Source of the DNA: Syntrophobacter sp. SbD1
GTDB taxonomy: Bacteria; Desulfobacterota; Syntrophobacteria; Syntrophobacterales; Syntrophobacteraceae
DNA: 64,000 nucleotides
NCBI GenBank assembly: GCA_900290365.1
Contig: OMOE01000002.1
Span: 1 to 64,000, forward strand
Reading direction: 5' to 3'
Below, piece after piece: positions 30,755 through 42,440 of this stretch. Within the stretch, counting starts at the first letter, position 1. Each line of letters begins with the position of its first letter. Under the pieces are notes generated by a model. It had not been told where the DNA came from. It worked only from the letters and a program-made list of their open reading frames with translations, and searched no databases. A program made the position numbers and the translations under genes.

Positions 30755-30777
30755 CACCGACAGTCACCGGTAGTCCA

Positions 30778-31755
30778 TTAGATTTCAATCATACTTTCCT
30801 GAAGCAGGTCGATGTCTGCGATTTCCTCCTCGAGGTAGGCCTTCAGTTTCTTTTTGAGCCGGCTTTCGATCTGGCGCACCCGTTCGCGGCTTATCCCGAA
30901 CTTGTCGCCAATTTCCTGGAGGGTCATGGGATCCTCGGTAAGAAGCCTCTTATCGAAAATCACGGCCTCCTTGCCTTTGAGCTGCTCCCTGAAAAGCATC
31001 AGTTTGTCATGGAGAATAGACTTGGCTTCCTGGTCTGCTATTTGATCGTCGACGGGCAGATCGTCCGAGGGCAGAAAGGATTTGTGCGTATCCTCGGAGT
31101 CTTCTTTCAGTGGACTGTCAAGAGAGATCTCCCAACTATTGAGCCTTTGGTCCATTTCAATGATTTCAGACTCCTTCACATCGAGCCGGTGACTGAGCAG
31201 CTTGGGGGAGGCCTCGATCCCCTGGGCTTCCAGCCGCTCTTTTTCCTTTCTCAAATTAAAAAAGAGTTTCCGCTGGGCCTGGGTCGTACCGATTTTAACC
31301 AGCTTCCAGTTGTCCATGATGAACTTGATTATGTATGCTTTGATCCAGAAGGAGGCATAGTAGGAAAATTTGTATCCCCTATAGGGATCGAATTTTTTTA
31401 CGGCCTGCATCAACCCGACGTTTCCTTCCTGGATAAGGTCCATCAGGTTTTGCATCCAGTAACGCTGAAAATCCATGGCAATTTTGACGACAAGCCTGAG
31501 ATTTGCGGTGATCAGCTTGTAGGCGGATTCTATATCTCCTTTTTCCCGATAGCGGATGGCCAGATCCGTTTCATCCTCTCTGCTGAGGAGCGGATACCGC
31601 TTGATTTCATCCAGATACAGGCGGAACGGGTCGAAGGAAACCGGCTGGTGTTTGTCCTGAATGTTGGTGGACCCGGTTTCTTCATCTCGGGTGGCTTCCG
31701 TGGACGCTTGCCGCTCAGCGGCCGAAACTTTTTTGATTTTTGCGTTCTTGAGCAT
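30778..31755 (-). CDS. rpoH: RNA polymerase sigma-70 family factor, RpoH-like
   Basis: NLRLVVKIAMDFQRYWMQNLMDLIQEGNVGLMQAVKKFDPYRGYKFSYYASFWIKAYIIKFIMDNW; region 4 DKFGISRERVRQIESR. Confidence 0.88.
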   Translation of the reverse strand: MLKNAKIKKVSAAERQASTEATRDEETGSTNIQDKHQPVSFDPFRLYLDEIKRYPLLSREDETDLAIRYREKGDIESAYKLITANLRLVVKIAMDFQRYWMQNLMDLIQEGNVGLMQAVKKFDPYRGYKFSYYASFWIKAYIIKFIMDNWKLVKIGTTQAQRKLFFNLRKEKERLEAQGIEASPKLLSHRLDVKESEIIEMDQRLNSWEISLDSPLKEDSEDTHKSFLPSDDLPVDDQIADQEAKSILHDKLMLFREQLKGKEAVIFDKRLLTEDPMTLQEIGDKFGISRERVRQIESRLKKKLKAYLEEEIADIDLLQESMIEI

Positions 31756-31938
31756 GAATCGATTATCCCTTGTGGGTACACATGAATTTTTGACCCAGTG
31801 TGTCCGACAGCTCCCGCACCAGGGGCTAATTGCTATATCTAACTCATATTAATATACTCGCAACGGAAGGGAAGCAATTTTTTTCCCCATCACGCTTGAT
31901 TTTTGCGCCTCCTTTCATTATAAAGCGGCAGCTAATAA

Positions 31939-33120
31939 ATGAGAAGGGATTGGTCGGCCAGACAACCAAACATGAAACCCTGCGCCCCGGAACATATCGC
32001 CAGCATCATTCCTTATCCTCCCGGCAAGCCTATTGAAGAACTGGAACGTGAATACGCAATAAGCGGCTCGATAAAGCTCGCCAGCAACGAGAATCCTCTT
32101 GGCCCCTCCCCCAAGGCGCTGGAGGCTATTGTGTCCGCTATGTCCAAACTGAACCGCTACCCGGACGGAAGCGGTTTTTATCTGCGAAGAAAACTGGCGG
32201 ACAAATATTGCATTCCGTTCGACGGCATCATGCTGGGCAACGGTTCAAATGAAATAATAGAGATGGTCGTCCGCGCCTTTTTGACCCCGGGCAGCGAAGT
32301 GATCATGCCTGCGCCATCTTTCCTTCTTTACAGGCTGGTTGTTCAGTGGATGGGCGGAAAACCGGTTTGCATAGCCCTTAAGACCGATCTGGGAATCGAT
32401 CTGGAAAAAATGGCGGGGGCGATTACCCCGAAAACGAAGGTAATTTTTCTCACAAATCCCAATAACCCCACAGGCAGGATCATCAGCAAAAGCGATTTTA
32501 ATGCCTTCCTCTCGGAAGTGCCCCACGATGTAGTCGTTGTGCTCGATGAGGCTTACATAGAATTCAACACAAACCCGGATACCCCATGCGGCTTTGATTA
32601 TATCGGCAAAGAGGGGCCGGGCGTTATCGTGCTGAGGACATTTTCCAAGGCTTACGGACTGGCCGGCCTGCGTATCGGCTACGGGACGATGGACCCCGAT
32701 ATTGCAAGCTTTTTAAACCGGGTGCGGCAGCCTTTCAATACCGGGTCTCTTGCGCAGACCGCCGCTCTTGCCGCCCTCGATGACGAGGAGTTTTTGCATC
32801 GGACGCAACAAACCATCTGGAGCGGTATGCGTTATCTCTACAATGAGATTGAAAAAATGGGTCTCGAATATGTCCCTTCTGAGGCCAATTTCTTTCTGAT
32901 AGATGTAGCCTGTGAGGCGAAAACATTATTTGAAGCTATGCTCCGCCGGGGAGTGATCATAAGGTCGATGGCTTCCTACGGCATGGACCGGTTCATTCGA
33001 GTTAACGCAGGGCTTCCGGAGGAGAACAGGCGATTCGTCCACACTTTGGGCCAGGTTTTGGCGGACCTGAAACTCTCTTTTGAAAAGGGGGACTCCCGGC
33101 GCGGAGTTCACAACCAGTGA
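31939..33120 (+). CDS. hisC: histidinol-phosphate aminotransferase
   Basis: LASNENPLGPSPKALEAI, NPNNPTGRII, VLDEAYIEF, RTFSKAYGLAGLRIGYG. Confidence 0.92.
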   Translation: MRRDWSARQPNMKPCAPEHIASIIPYPPGKPIEELEREYAISGSIKLASNENPLGPSPKALEAIVSAMSKLNRYPDGSGFYLRRKLADKYCIPFDGIMLGNGSNEIIEMVVRAFLTPGSEVIMPAPSFLLYRLVVQWMGGKPVCIALKTDLGIDLEKMAGAITPKTKVIFLTNPNNPTGRIISKSDFNAFLSEVPHDVVVVLDEAYIEFNTNPDTPCGFDYIGKEGPGVIVLRTFSKAYGLAGLRIGYGTMDPDIASFLNRVRQPFNTGSLAQTAALAALDDEEFLHRTQQTIWSGMRYLYNEIEKMGLEYVPSEANFFLIDVACEAKTLFEAMLRRGVIIRSMASYGMDRFIRVNAGLPEENRRFVHTLGQVLADLKLSFEKGDSRRGVHNQ

Positions 33121-33830
33121 TAATCGCCATAGACGGTCCGGCCGGCGCCGGAAAGAGCACAGTCTGTAAAATCCTTGCACACAGGCTCGGCTTCGTGTAC
33201 CTCGATACTGGGGCGATGTACCGGGCGGTGGCATGGGCATTCAAGGAATGTCCCGGCGGAGATGGCCGGCAAATCGAAGCGGACCCGGACCAGAATCAGG
33301 TCATGGAGATGCTGGCACAAACACCGCTTATCTTTTCCTTAAAGCAGAACAGGTTGGAGATTTATTGCGGCGACAGGCTGTTGTCCGAGGAGCTTCGAGG
33401 CCCGCAGATAAGCGAAGCCGCATCCAGGATTTCCCGGCTACCGGCGGTAAGACAGTTCCTGGTGGGCTGGCAAAGGAAGCTGGCTGAGCAGGGGACCAGT
33501 GTCGTTGCAGAAGGTCGCGATACGGCGACGGTCGTTTTTCCCGAGGCGGATCTTAAGGTATACCTTACGGCCGATTTGCGGACCCGTGCAGCAAGACGGT
33601 CTGCGGAATATGATGAGAAGGGTGTCAAGGTACCCCTTGGAGAAATGCAGAAGCGAATTCAACAACGCGACGAAGCGGATTCGAAACGCGATCATTCTCC
33701 AATGCGTCCGGCGGAAGGGGCCATTTTGCTGGATACATCGCACCTGGAAATTGAGGATGTAGTAGATCGGCTGAGAGGGCTGGCTCAAAATCCGGCCGGA
33801 ACCGATTCTACAGCTCATAAGGAACTTTAG
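33117..33830 (+). CDS. cmk: cytidylate kinase
   Basis: IIAIDGPAGAGKSTVCKILAHRLGFVYLDTGAMYRAVAW; VVAEGRDTATVVFPEADLKVYLTA; GTG start overlaps the hisC stop. Confidence 0.95.
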   Translation: MIIAIDGPAGAGKSTVCKILAHRLGFVYLDTGAMYRAVAWAFKECPGGDGRQIEADPDQNQVMEMLAQTPLIFSLKQNRLEIYCGDRLLSEELRGPQISEAASRISRLPAVRQFLVGWQRKLAEQGTSVVAEGRDTATVVFPEADLKVYLTADLRTRAARRSAEYDEKGVKVPLGEMQKRIQQRDEADSKRDHSPMRPAEGAILLDTSHLEIEDVVDRLRGLAQNPAGTDSTAHKEL

Positions 33831-33915
33831 GATTGCTTATTGTTCTTCTGTTTGCTACAGTTTAGCTTTCATATGGCAACAGCCAAAAATCAGGTAAGGG
33901 GGACTCACAGGATCG

Positions 33916-35700
33916 ATGACCGTAAAAGATGAACAAGAAAAACAAAACCTTGAACTGGAGACTTTTTCTTCCTCGGACGAACATGAATCCGATGAGGAAA
34001 TGGATTCCATGCACGATCTTTATGAGCAAAGCTTCCGAAACATCCAGGAAGGCGAGGTAATCCGAGGGCACATCGTCCAGGTTAGCGATGACTTCGTCAT
34101 GGTTGACATTGGATATAAATCGGAAGGCCAGATCTCCATTCACGAATTCAGGGATGAAACGGGCACGCTGCATGCCGTTATCGGGGATGAAATCGATGTT
34201 CTCCTCGAATTCCACGACGACGATGATGGAACTATCCATTTGTCAAAGGAAAAGGCCGCCAAGATCAAGGTTTGGGACGATATAAGCCGGATCTACAGCG
34301 ACGACGGCATGATCGAGGGAAAGATCATGGCCAAGGTCAAGGGCGGTCTGGCAGTCGACATTGGAGTGCAGGCCTTTTTGCCGGGTTCCCAGGTCGATCT
34401 GCGGCCGGTGAGGAACCTCGAATCTCTTATCGGGCATACCTATCCCTTTAAGGTTCTCAAATATAACAAGAAAAGAAGAAACGTGGTGCTTTCCCGCCGT
34501 GCTCTTCTCGAAAAAGAACGAGAGCACATGAAGTCCCATACCCTTGAAGCCCTTGAAGACAACAAGGTGGTGGAAGGCATCATCAAAAATATCACCGATT
34601 ACGGCGTCTTCGTGGACCTTGGCGGCATTGACGGCCTGTTGCATATTACCGACATGAGCTGGGGCCGTGTGGGACATCCTTCTGAAATGTTTCAGATAGG
34701 CGACAAGATAAATGTGAAGGTCCTGAGCTTCGACCGCAACAGCGAGAGGGTATCCCTCGGGCTGAAGCAGCTTGTCGACGATCCATGGTCCCAGGCCGAA
34801 GAGAAGTACCCGGTTGGGACGAAGGTGCGTGGCAAGGTGGTCAGCCTGACCGATTACGGCGCGTTCGTTGAAATCCAGGAAGGAGTCGAGGGGTTGATTC
34901 ATGTCTCCGAGATGTCCTGGACCAAGAAAGTGCGACATCCTTCGAAGATACTTACAGTGGGCGACGAGCTCGAAGCGGTGGTGCTCAGCATCAATCCGGA
35001 AAGCAAGCGTATTTCGCTGGGCATGAAACAGCTTGAATCAAATCCATGGGATGTCATCGCGCAGAAATACCCCATTGGGACCACAATTGCGGGCAAGATA
35101 AAGAACATAACCGATTTTGGAATCTTTATCGGAATCGATGAAGGAATCGACGGCCTTGTCCATATTTCCGATATCTCGTGGACAAAGAGGGTGAAACATC
35201 CGTCCGAGATCTTCCGCAAAAATCAGGAAGTCCAGGCAATTGTGCTCAACATAGACAAGGAAAACGAACGGTTTTCACTCGGCATCAAGCAGCTTGAATC
35301 CGATCCGTGGGAGAGCATTCCCCAGCGGTTTCCGATGAACAGCGTTGTGTCCGGGCCGATCACAAACGTCACCGATTTCGGTTTGTTTGTCGAGCTTGAG
35401 GAAGGAATCGAAGGGCTGGTTCATGTGTCCGAAATCAGCAAGGAAAAGATCAAGTCCCCCGTCGGTCAGTTCAAGCCGGGTGACACAATCACCGCCAGGG
35501 TGATCAATATCTCCGCAAAGGACAGGAAAATCGGCCTTTCAATCAAAAAGATCGAAGAACACGACGAACGGTCCAATTATGACGAGTACATAAACACCGG
35601 CAAGGCCGCTACTTCCAACCTTGGCGAACTGCTCAAAGAAGAGCTTGAAGCCAAGGCGCAAAGCACGGCCAATAGTGCTGCCAACAATGATAAAGCTTAA
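33916..35700 (+). CDS. rpsA: 30S ribosomal protein S1
   Basis: Repeated S1 domains (ITDYGVFVDLGGIDGLLHITDMSW etc.). Confidence 0.95.
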   Translation: MTVKDEQEKQNLELETFSSSDEHESDEEMDSMHDLYEQSFRNIQEGEVIRGHIVQVSDDFVMVDIGYKSEGQISIHEFRDETGTLHAVIGDEIDVLLEFHDDDDGTIHLSKEKAAKIKVWDDISRIYSDDGMIEGKIMAKVKGGLAVDIGVQAFLPGSQVDLRPVRNLESLIGHTYPFKVLKYNKKRRNVVLSRRALLEKEREHMKSHTLEALEDNKVVEGIIKNITDYGVFVDLGGIDGLLHITDMSWGRVGHPSEMFQIGDKINVKVLSFDRNSERVSLGLKQLVDDPWSQAEEKYPVGTKVRGKVVSLTDYGAFVEIQEGVEGLIHVSEMSWTKKVRHPSKILTVGDELEAVVLSINPESKRISLGMKQLESNPWDVIAQKYPIGTTIAGKIKNITDFGIFIGIDEGIDGLVHISDISWTKRVKHPSEIFRKNQEVQAIVLNIDKENERFSLGIKQLESDPWESIPQRFPMNSVVSGPITNVTDFGLFVELEEGIEGLVHVSEISKEKIKSPVGQFKPGDTITARVINISAKDRKIGLSIKKIEEHDERSNYDEYINTGKAATSNLGELLKEELEAKAQSTANSAANNDKA

Positions 35701-35730
35701 CTTGCCTTCTCGAAAGCAAGATTAAATCTC

Positions 35731-35764
35731 GGTCGGGCGCGTGTGCGCCTGACCATTTTTTTTT
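35731..35764 (+). terminator. intrinsic terminator after rpsA
   Basis: GGTCGGGCGCGTGTGCGCCTGACC stem followed by ATTTTTTTTT. Confidence 0.85.
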
Positions 35765-35786
35765 AATCTGTCGGGATGCCAATCTA

Positions 35787-36659
35787 ATGAAAATACGCGG
35801 CTGTCTTGTCGGAGTGGTTATCGGAGTCGTTTTGACCGGGCTGTTGGTCTGGCTTGTTTCCGGTGCGGATTTCTCGGTAAGGGGAAACCGGGTGGGAGAG
35901 ATAGAGATAAAAGGCACTATCATGAGCTCCCAAGACACCCTGAAGCAGATAAAGGATTTCAGAAAAGAGTCCGCAATCAAGGCCATTGTGCTAAGAATCG
36001 ATTCGCCGGGCGGCGCCGTCGGACCATCCCAGGAAATATACAGGGAAATCCGGCGCACGGCCCAGAGCAAACCTGTGGTCGCCTCGCTTGGAAGCGTCGC
36101 TGCCTCCGGGGGCTATTATATCGCGTCTGCTGCGAGCCATATTGTCGCCAATCCGGGCACTATCACGGGAAGCATCGGGGTGATAATCCATGTGCCTAAT
36201 TTTCGAGAGCTTTTCGGCAAAATAGGCTACCAGATGACCACGATCAAGAGCGGTCAGTTCAAAGACATTGGGAACCCGGCGCGCGAAATGACTCCCGAAG
36301 AAAAACAACTGCTCCAGATCACGATCGACGAGACCTACGGTCAATTCGTCCGGGATGTTGCCCTGGCGCGCAAATTGCCCGAGGAAGATGTGCGCAAAAT
36401 CGCGGACGGCAGGATAATAATGGGCGAGAAGGCTGTCGAGTTGAAACTTGTGGATCAGCTCGGCAACTTTGAAGACGCTGTGACCAAAGCAGGCGAGCTT
36501 GGCATGATCCAGGGTGAACCGGAGGTGGAAAAGGCCAAAAAGAGCAAACACTCTCTTTTAGACCTTCTCATCGGTGGCGATGTCAGCGAAAAATTGACCG
36601 GCATCCTGGACGATTCATCGGCCTGTTTGAGATACGAGCTCCAGGAATTCAGTAATTGA
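35787..36659 (+). CDS. sppA: signal peptide peptidase, S49 family
   Basis: VLRIDSPGGAVGPSQEIYREI; SLGSVAASGGYYIASAAS; NPGTITGSIGVI. Confidence 0.92.
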   Translation: MKIRGCLVGVVIGVVLTGLLVWLVSGADFSVRGNRVGEIEIKGTIMSSQDTLKQIKDFRKESAIKAIVLRIDSPGGAVGPSQEIYREIRRTAQSKPVVASLGSVAASGGYYIASAASHIVANPGTITGSIGVIIHVPNFRELFGKIGYQMTTIKSGQFKDIGNPAREMTPEEKQLLQITIDETYGQFVRDVALARKLPEEDVRKIADGRIIMGEKAVELKLVDQLGNFEDAVTKAGELGMIQGEPEVEKAKKSKHSLLDLLIGGDVSEKLTGILDDSSACLRYELQEFSN

Positions 36660-36669
36660 GTAATTGAAA

Positions 36670-36740
36670 AGCGTTAGCGAGAAGCAGGGAGCAGGCGAAC
36701 GGTTTTCTTCCTGCTTTTTGCTCCCCGCTGCACGCTTCTG
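36670..36740. repeat. intergenic long imperfect inverted repeat (GAAGC/GCTTC family, copy B)
   Basis: GCGAGAAGCAGGGAGCAGG...CTTCCTGCTTTTTGCTCCCCGCTGCACGCTTC. Confidence 0.55.
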
Positions 36741-36754
36741 AATTCCTCTGTTGC

Positions 36755-37402
36755 TCAAGCCTTGGCCGCTCGCGTAAAGGACGCAAAATCTCCGGCGCCC
36801 TCCCGGAGAATTTCCGGTGTATCGTCTATGAGTGAAATGACGCTCGAAGGTACACCTTGCACAACTCCCCCATCCACAATAAGATCGATGGCGTGGCCAA
36901 TCTTATCCTGTATGTCCCGTGGGGTAGACAAAATCTCACCGGTTTCGGGATCTGTAGCGCTTGTGCTGATTATTGGGTGCCCGAGCGCTTCGACGATAGC
37001 CAGGCAGATTGGATGATCGGGGACACGAATCCCGACCGTTTGCCTTTTGGTCAGCATGATTCGGGGAACCATTCGGGAGCCTTCCAATACGAACGTATAA
37101 GGCCCGGGCAAAAGCCGCTTCATGGTCTTATAGGCATAATTCGTCACCTGCGCGTATTCGCTGATATTTTTCAAACCGCTGCAAATGAAGCTGAAAGGCT
37201 GTTGCTGAGAACGGCGCTTCAAAAGATAGATTTTTTCTATGGAAGCTTTATTAAAGAGGTCGCAACCGATCCCGTAAAATGTGTCTGTGGGGTAGGCTAT
37301 TATTCCCCCGTTTGCCAGAATTTCGACAACATTTTTGATCTTTCTCGGTTCCGGATGGTTTGGATTAATTTCCTGGATCATTCGCAATCGTCTCCTCATC
37401 AA
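36755..37402 (-). CDS. threonylcarbamoyl-AMP synthase / YciO-Sua5 family
   Basis: GGIIAYPTDTFYGIGCDLFNKASIEKIYLLKRR; VGIRVPDHPICLAIVEALGHPIISTSA. Confidence 0.88.
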   Translation of the reverse strand: MMRRRLRMIQEINPNHPEPRKIKNVVEILANGGIIAYPTDTFYGIGCDLFNKASIEKIYLLKRRSQQQPFSFICSGLKNISEYAQVTNYAYKTMKRLLPGPYTFVLEGSRMVPRIMLTKRQTVGIRVPDHPICLAIVEALGHPIISTSATDPETGEILSTPRDIQDKIGHAIDLIVDGGVVQGVPSSVISLIDDTPEILREGAGDFASFTRAAKA

Positions 37403-37430
37403 AGATAGGTAGGAAGTAAAGCAGAAAATA

Positions 37431-38510
37431 ATGGCGATTGAAAGGCAATGTCAAGTAAGCAGAGACACAGAGTTGGGCCGATCGGGTCCTGAAAACTGCT
37501 TCGCAGGCTTGGATATCGGCTCTCACACTACCCGTATGCTGATCGTAGAAAAAATCGGAACTCAACTTGTGCCGGTTCGCGCTGAAAGAAGAGTGACGCG
37601 ACTGGCCGAGGATTTTAAGATTGACGGCACGGTCACGGAAAAAGCGCAGCACAGGAACATTTCGGCGCTGAAGGAATACGTCTCTATTCTTCGCCAATTC
37701 CAGGTGGACAGGATCACTTGCGGTGCCACCGGGGTTGTCAGGCGCGCTAAAAATTCCTGTGCCGTAGTGGACTCAATAGCCGCCGATACGGGAATCGATT
37801 GCAAAATAGTCTCCGAACAGTCCGAGGCGGTGCTTTCCGCAAAGGGCGCTTTAAGCGTGCTTCCGGAAATCGGCGGAGATCTGCTCGTTTTTGACATTGG
37901 CGGAGGAAGCACTGAATTCGTGCAGACGGGAAAAAAGATACCTCTCAGAAACGCAAGCCGGCCTGTTGGAGCGGCCACTCTGACAGAGGCATACTTTGCA
38001 GGCGACCCGCCCGGTCCCGAAGCCCTCAGCCGGGCGGCGCTTTCAGCCCGAGACGAAATAATGTCGGCCAAAGAGCAACTATATGAAAATTTAAAAGAAA
38101 AGGGTAAAATTGCTTTTTCTGCCGGATTGCAGCTTGTCGGGACCGCCGGAACGGTTACCACTCTGGCAGCCATGTGTATAAAAATGGAGGATTATGTCCC
38201 TTGCCGTGTTAACGGGATGGTCCTGTCCAAAGACTGGCTTTCCAAAATGATAGAATCCCTTGCGAGAATGACTTTAGCGCAAAGGCGGCTGATAATCGGC
38301 CTGGAGCCGGGACGGGAAGACATAATCCTTGGGGGGGCGGTTATAGTTTCTGAAATTCTTTCCTGTTTTGGTCATGATAATTTCATTGTATCCGATGCCG
38401 GCCTTCTCGAAGGGCTTCTCATCGAGCTTGTAGATACTGAATCGACGCCATCCGGGGGCGAGGCCGCCGGTCTGCGAACGAACTTGACATGGCGGTTCCA
38501 AAAGGGATAA
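37431..38510 (+). CDS. Ppx/GppA-family exopolyphosphatase
   Basis: AGLDIGSHTTRMLIVE; LLVFDIGGGSTEFV; GTAGTVTTLAAM. Confidence 0.9.
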   Translation: MAIERQCQVSRDTELGRSGPENCFAGLDIGSHTTRMLIVEKIGTQLVPVRAERRVTRLAEDFKIDGTVTEKAQHRNISALKEYVSILRQFQVDRITCGATGVVRRAKNSCAVVDSIAADTGIDCKIVSEQSEAVLSAKGALSVLPEIGGDLLVFDIGGGSTEFVQTGKKIPLRNASRPVGAATLTEAYFAGDPPGPEALSRAALSARDEIMSAKEQLYENLKEKGKIAFSAGLQLVGTAGTVTTLAAMCIKMEDYVPCRVNGMVLSKDWLSKMIESLARMTLAQRRLIIGLEPGREDIILGGAVIVSEILSCFGHDNFIVSDAGLLEGLLIELVDTESTPSGGEAAGLRTNLTWRFQKG

Positions 38511-38581
38511 AGCCGCTCCAGGCGCCCCTGCCGCACTCCGCGGGGTACATCGCTAAAGCCTATCTTGCGAGGAGAACATAA

Positions 38582-40060
38582 ATGGACCAAAAGATTAATT
38601 TTGAGATTTCCGAAGCACTGACCTTTGACGACATCTCACTTATGCCTAACTACTCTGAAGTTCTGCCGGTCGAAACCGATGTTGTGACCATGCTGACCAG
38701 GGAGATCAAGATGGGGATTCCACTGGTAAGCGCAGCCATGGACACGGTGACCGAATGCGATACGGCGATCAGCATAGCCCGCGAAGGTGGAATTGGAATA
38801 ATTCACCGCAACATGAGCATCGCTGCGCAGGCGCAGGAGGTTAACAAGGTCAAAAAATCGGAGAGCGGAATGATCGTAGATCCGGTCACCGTCGACCCCG
38901 GCCAACAGATCGGAGACGTTTTCGACCTGATGTCAAGATACCGTATTTCCGGCGTACCGGTGGTAAGAGACGACCAGCTCGTCGGTATCATAACCAACAG
39001 GGATCTCAGGTTTGAGACCGACAGGACGATAAAAGTGTCGGATCTGATGACCAAGGATAAACTTGTCACCGCACCCCTGGGCATTTCACTCGAGGATTCG
39101 AAAAGGCTGCTCCAAAAAAACCGGATCGAAAAGCTGCTTGTTGTCGATGAAGCGGGCCGGCTCAAGGGGCTTATAACCATAAAAGACATACTGAAGATAA
39201 AGAAGTATCCGAATGCCTGCAAAGATCATCTCGGCAGGCTCAGGGCCGGCGCAGCCGTCGGGATCGGCAAAGACATGCTCCAAAGGGCCAGCGCTTTACA
39301 GGGCGTAGGCGTTGATGTGATAGTGGTGGACAGTGCTCATGGACATTCCCGCAATGTTGTCGAAGCGGTGAAGGCAATCAAGGCGGAGTTTTCGAACCTT
39401 CAACTGATAGCGGGCAATGTGGCTACCGCTGAAGGGGCCGAAGCCCTGATCAAAGCCGGTGTGGACGGCGTCAAGGTCGGTGTCGGACCCGGCTCTATCT
39501 GCACGACCAGAATCGTGGCCGGAGTCGGCGTACCGCAAGTGAGCGCCATCATCGAGTGCGCACGGGCGGCCCGCGCGAAAGGGATACCGATCATCGCCGA
39601 CGGTGGAGTAAAGTACAGCGGCGACATCGTAAAGGCGCTGGCTGTGGGAGCTGACAGCGTAATGATCGGCAGCCTGTTTGCCGGAACAGATGAAAGCCCC
39701 GGTGAAACTATTCTTTACCAGGGGCGCAGCTACAAGGTTTATCGCGGAATGGGCTCTCTTGGAGCAATGCGTGAGGGAAGCAAGGACCGCTATTTTCAGG
39801 AAGACGTGTTCGAACCCAAGAAGCTGGTGCCCGAAGGGATCGAAGGAAAAGTACCTTACCGGGGACTTATTTCCGATATTGTGCACCAACTGATAGGAGG
39901 ACTTCGCGCGGGCATGGGCTATCTCGGATGCGCGACCCTGGACCAGCTTCGGATCAAATCCAGGATGGTTCGAGTCACGAGCGCCGGACTCCGGGAAAGC
40001 CATGTGCATGACGTCATTATCACCAAGGAAGCGCCCAACTACCAGGTAGATTTGAAGTAA
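38582..40060 (+). CDS. guaB: IMP dehydrogenase
   Basis: Tandem CBS domains; [45 protein letters not shown]. Confidence 0.96.
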   Translation: MDQKINFEISEALTFDDISLMPNYSEVLPVETDVVTMLTREIKMGIPLVSAAMDTVTECDTAISIAREGGIGIIHRNMSIAAQAQEVNKVKKSESGMIVDPVTVDPGQQIGDVFDLMSRYRISGVPVVRDDQLVGIITNRDLRFETDRTIKVSDLMTKDKLVTAPLGISLEDSKRLLQKNRIEKLLVVDEAGRLKGLITIKDILKIKKYPNACKDHLGRLRAGAAVGIGKDMLQRASALQGVGVDVIVVDSAHGHSRNVVEAVKAIKAEFSNLQLIAGNVATAEGAEALIKAGVDGVKVGVGPGSICTTRIVAGVGVPQVSAIIECARAARAKGIPIIADGGVKYSGDIVKALAVGADSVMIGSLFAGTDESPGETILYQGRSYKVYRGMGSLGAMREGSKDRYFQEDVFEPKKLVPEGIEGKVPYRGLISDIVHQLIGGLRAGMGYLGCATLDQLRIKSRMVRVTSAGLRESHVHDVIITKEAPNYQVDLK

Positions 40061-40134
40061 AAAGGCGAAAGCAAAAAGACAAATGGGGCTTTTTACACGT
40101 GAGGGACCTTTTTGTAACGGGGGAACGGAAAACC

Positions 40135-41688
40135 ATGCCAGATAGTCTACACCAGGAACAGGTGCTGATCCTCGATTTCGGCTCCCAGACCACGCAGTTG
40201 ATTGCCCGGCGAGTAAGGGAAAGTCACGTCTACTGTGAGATTCATCCCTTCAACATGCCGCTGGAGGCAATCAAAAACTTCAAGCCGAAGGGAATTATCC
40301 TTTCAGGAGGACCATCGAGCGTACACGATGAGGGCGCTCCCCTGGCCGATCCCAAAATATTCGAGCTTGGCGTCCCGCTGCTTGGGATCTGCTACGGCAT
40401 GCAACTGCTCGCTCACCAGCTTGGAGGAGTGGTAGAAAAGGCCCAAAGGCGTGAATACGGTCCCGCTTCCATAGATATAGACTTGCAGGGTGATATTTTC
40501 CACGAAATTGAAAAAGAAGGGGTTAGGGTCTGGATGAGTCACGGCGACCGCATCCTCAAACTTCCGCCCTCTTTCAAGGCGATGGCTCATAGTGATAATT
40601 CCCCTGCCGCTGCAATGGGCGACCCGCACCGTCACCTTTACGGAGTGCAGTTTCATCCGGAAGTGGCCCACACGCCTTGCGGCAAGGACATACTGGAGAA
40701 CTTTCTGTTCCGGATTTGCGGATGTCGTCCGGCCTGGACGATGAAGTCATTCGTGGAATCGGCCATCGGCTCGCTTCGCAACAAAATTGGAAATGACCAC
40801 GTAATTTGCGCCTTGAGCGGCGGCGTGGACTCGTCGGTGGTGGCGGTCCTTCTTCATGAGGCCATAGGTACGCAGCTTCACTGTATTTTCGTCAATAATG
40901 GGCTTTTGAGAAAAGGCGAAGCGGAAACTGTTCAAAGAGTATTCCGGGACCATTTCGAAATAAACCTTATCTACATCGACGCCTCCGCTGAGTTCCTCGA
41001 CCGTTTGAAAGGCGTTTCAGACCCGGAACGCAAACGAAAGATAATCGGTAATCTGTTTATAGAAGTCTTCGAACGGGAGGCCGCGGGTATCGAAGACGCC
41101 CGTTATCTGGCGCAGGGCACCCTCTACCCTGACGTGATCGAGAGCGTTTCATTCAAAGGGCCCTCAGCCACCATAAAGACCCACCACAATGTGGGAGGCT
41201 TGCCCGAAAAGATGAAGCTCGAGCTTATCGAACCGCTGCGGGAGCTTTTCAAGGACGAGGTGCGGCTGGTGGGAAGGGAACTCGGGCTTCCGGAGAGGAT
41301 AATCATGCGGCATCCCTTTCCGGGGCCGGGCCTTGCCATTAGGATGATAGGAGAGCTGAGCCCTGAAAATCTTGAGATTCTGCGCGAGGCCGATGCCGTA
41401 ATCCAGGAGGAAATCGAGGCCTCGGGCTGGTACGAACATGTGTGGCAGTCGTTCGCGGTGCTGCTCCCGGTACGGTCGGTCGGGGTCATGGGCGATGAGC
41501 GCACCTATGACCAGGTGATAGCACTGAGGGCGGTGGAAAGCGTCGATGCAATGACAGCTGACTGGGCAAGACTCCCCTACGAAGTGCTGGCGAAAATTTC
41601 CAACCGGATCATTAACGAAGTAAAAGGCGTCAACCGGGTCGTATACGACATTTCATCCAAGCCGCCCAGTACCATCGAGTGGGAATGA
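40135..41688 (+). CDS. guaA: GMP synthase (glutamine-hydrolysing)
   Basis: GATase [67 protein letters not shown]-terminus. Confidence 0.96.
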   Translation: MPDSLHQEQVLILDFGSQTTQLIARRVRESHVYCEIHPFNMPLEAIKNFKPKGIILSGGPSSVHDEGAPLADPKIFELGVPLLGICYGMQLLAHQLGGVVEKAQRREYGPASIDIDLQGDIFHEIEKEGVRVWMSHGDRILKLPPSFKAMAHSDNSPAAAMGDPHRHLYGVQFHPEVAHTPCGKDILENFLFRICGCRPAWTMKSFVESAIGSLRNKIGNDHVICALSGGVDSSVVAVLLHEAIGTQLHCIFVNNGLLRKGEAETVQRVFRDHFEINLIYIDASAEFLDRLKGVSDPERKRKIIGNLFIEVFEREAAGIEDARYLAQGTLYPDVIESVSFKGPSATIKTHHNVGGLPEKMKLELIEPLRELFKDEVRLVGRELGLPERIIMRHPFPGPGLAIRMIGELSPENLEILREADAVIQEEIEASGWYEHVWQSFAVLLPVRSVGVMGDERTYDQVIALRAVESVDAMTADWARLPYEVLAKISNRIINEVKGVNRVVYDISSKPPSTIEWE

Positions 41689-42425
41689 ATGTGTACACGG
41701 AAACGCACCGCTTCTACCGCTATCAACATCAGGCGCCAAAAGGCTGGAAAAGCTTTCAGGTAAAATACAGGGAAACCGATCTCTGGGTCCGCGCCCGGCT
41801 CAATCTCGAAAAGCAAGCCATGGAGGCTGCTTTAAACTGTCGGCTTCAACTGGAACATTACATAGCTTCACACGGCGAATTTCTGCACTCCCTTGCGCCA
41901 CTTCCCGACGACCCTCTTGCCCCTCCGATCGTTCGCCGAATGCTCAAGGCCGCCATTATTGCCGGGGTCGGCCCGATGGCGAGTGTGGCCGGCGCGGTGG
42001 CGCAGGCCGTAGGAGTCTGCCTCGAGCAGTTTTCCGATTCGGTAATAGTCGAAAACGGCGGTGACTGCTATCTCAACATGAAGCAGGAAACCACCGTAGG
42101 AATCTTCGCCGGACCCAATTCGCCATTCGCCGGTAAAATAGCAGTAAGACTTGGTCCCGAGCGCTTCCCATTAGGAATTTGCACCTCGTCCGGAACGATC
42201 GGCCATTCTTTGAGCTTCGGCAAAGCGGATGCGGTAACCGTCATTTCGCCTGACGCCGCCCTGGCCGACGCTGCCGCAACCCGGATTGGAAATATTGTGA
42301 AAAGCCCGGCCGATATTGACAAAGCCCTGGAGCTTGCTCCCACGATTCCATCTGTCGAAGCGGTTCTGGTCCTGATTAAGGATAAAATGGGGATCTGGGG
42401 GAATCTGGAAATAATTCCTGCGTGA
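41679..42425 (+). CDS. UPF0280-family protein (ApbE-like fold)
   Basis: [50 protein letters not shown]. Confidence 0.85.
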   Translation: MGMNVYTETHRFYRYQHQAPKGWKSFQVKYRETDLWVRARLNLEKQAMEAALNCRLQLEHYIASHGEFLHSLAPLPDDPLAPPIVRRMLKAAIIAGVGPMASVAGAVAQAVGVCLEQFSDSVIVENGGDCYLNMKQETTVGIFAGPNSPFAGKIAVRLGPERFPLGICTSSGTIGHSLSFGKADAVTVISPDAALADAAATRIGNIVKSPADIDKALELAPTIPSVEAVLVLIKDKMGIWGNLEIIPA

Positions 42426-42440
42426 AAAATCAAAATCCTG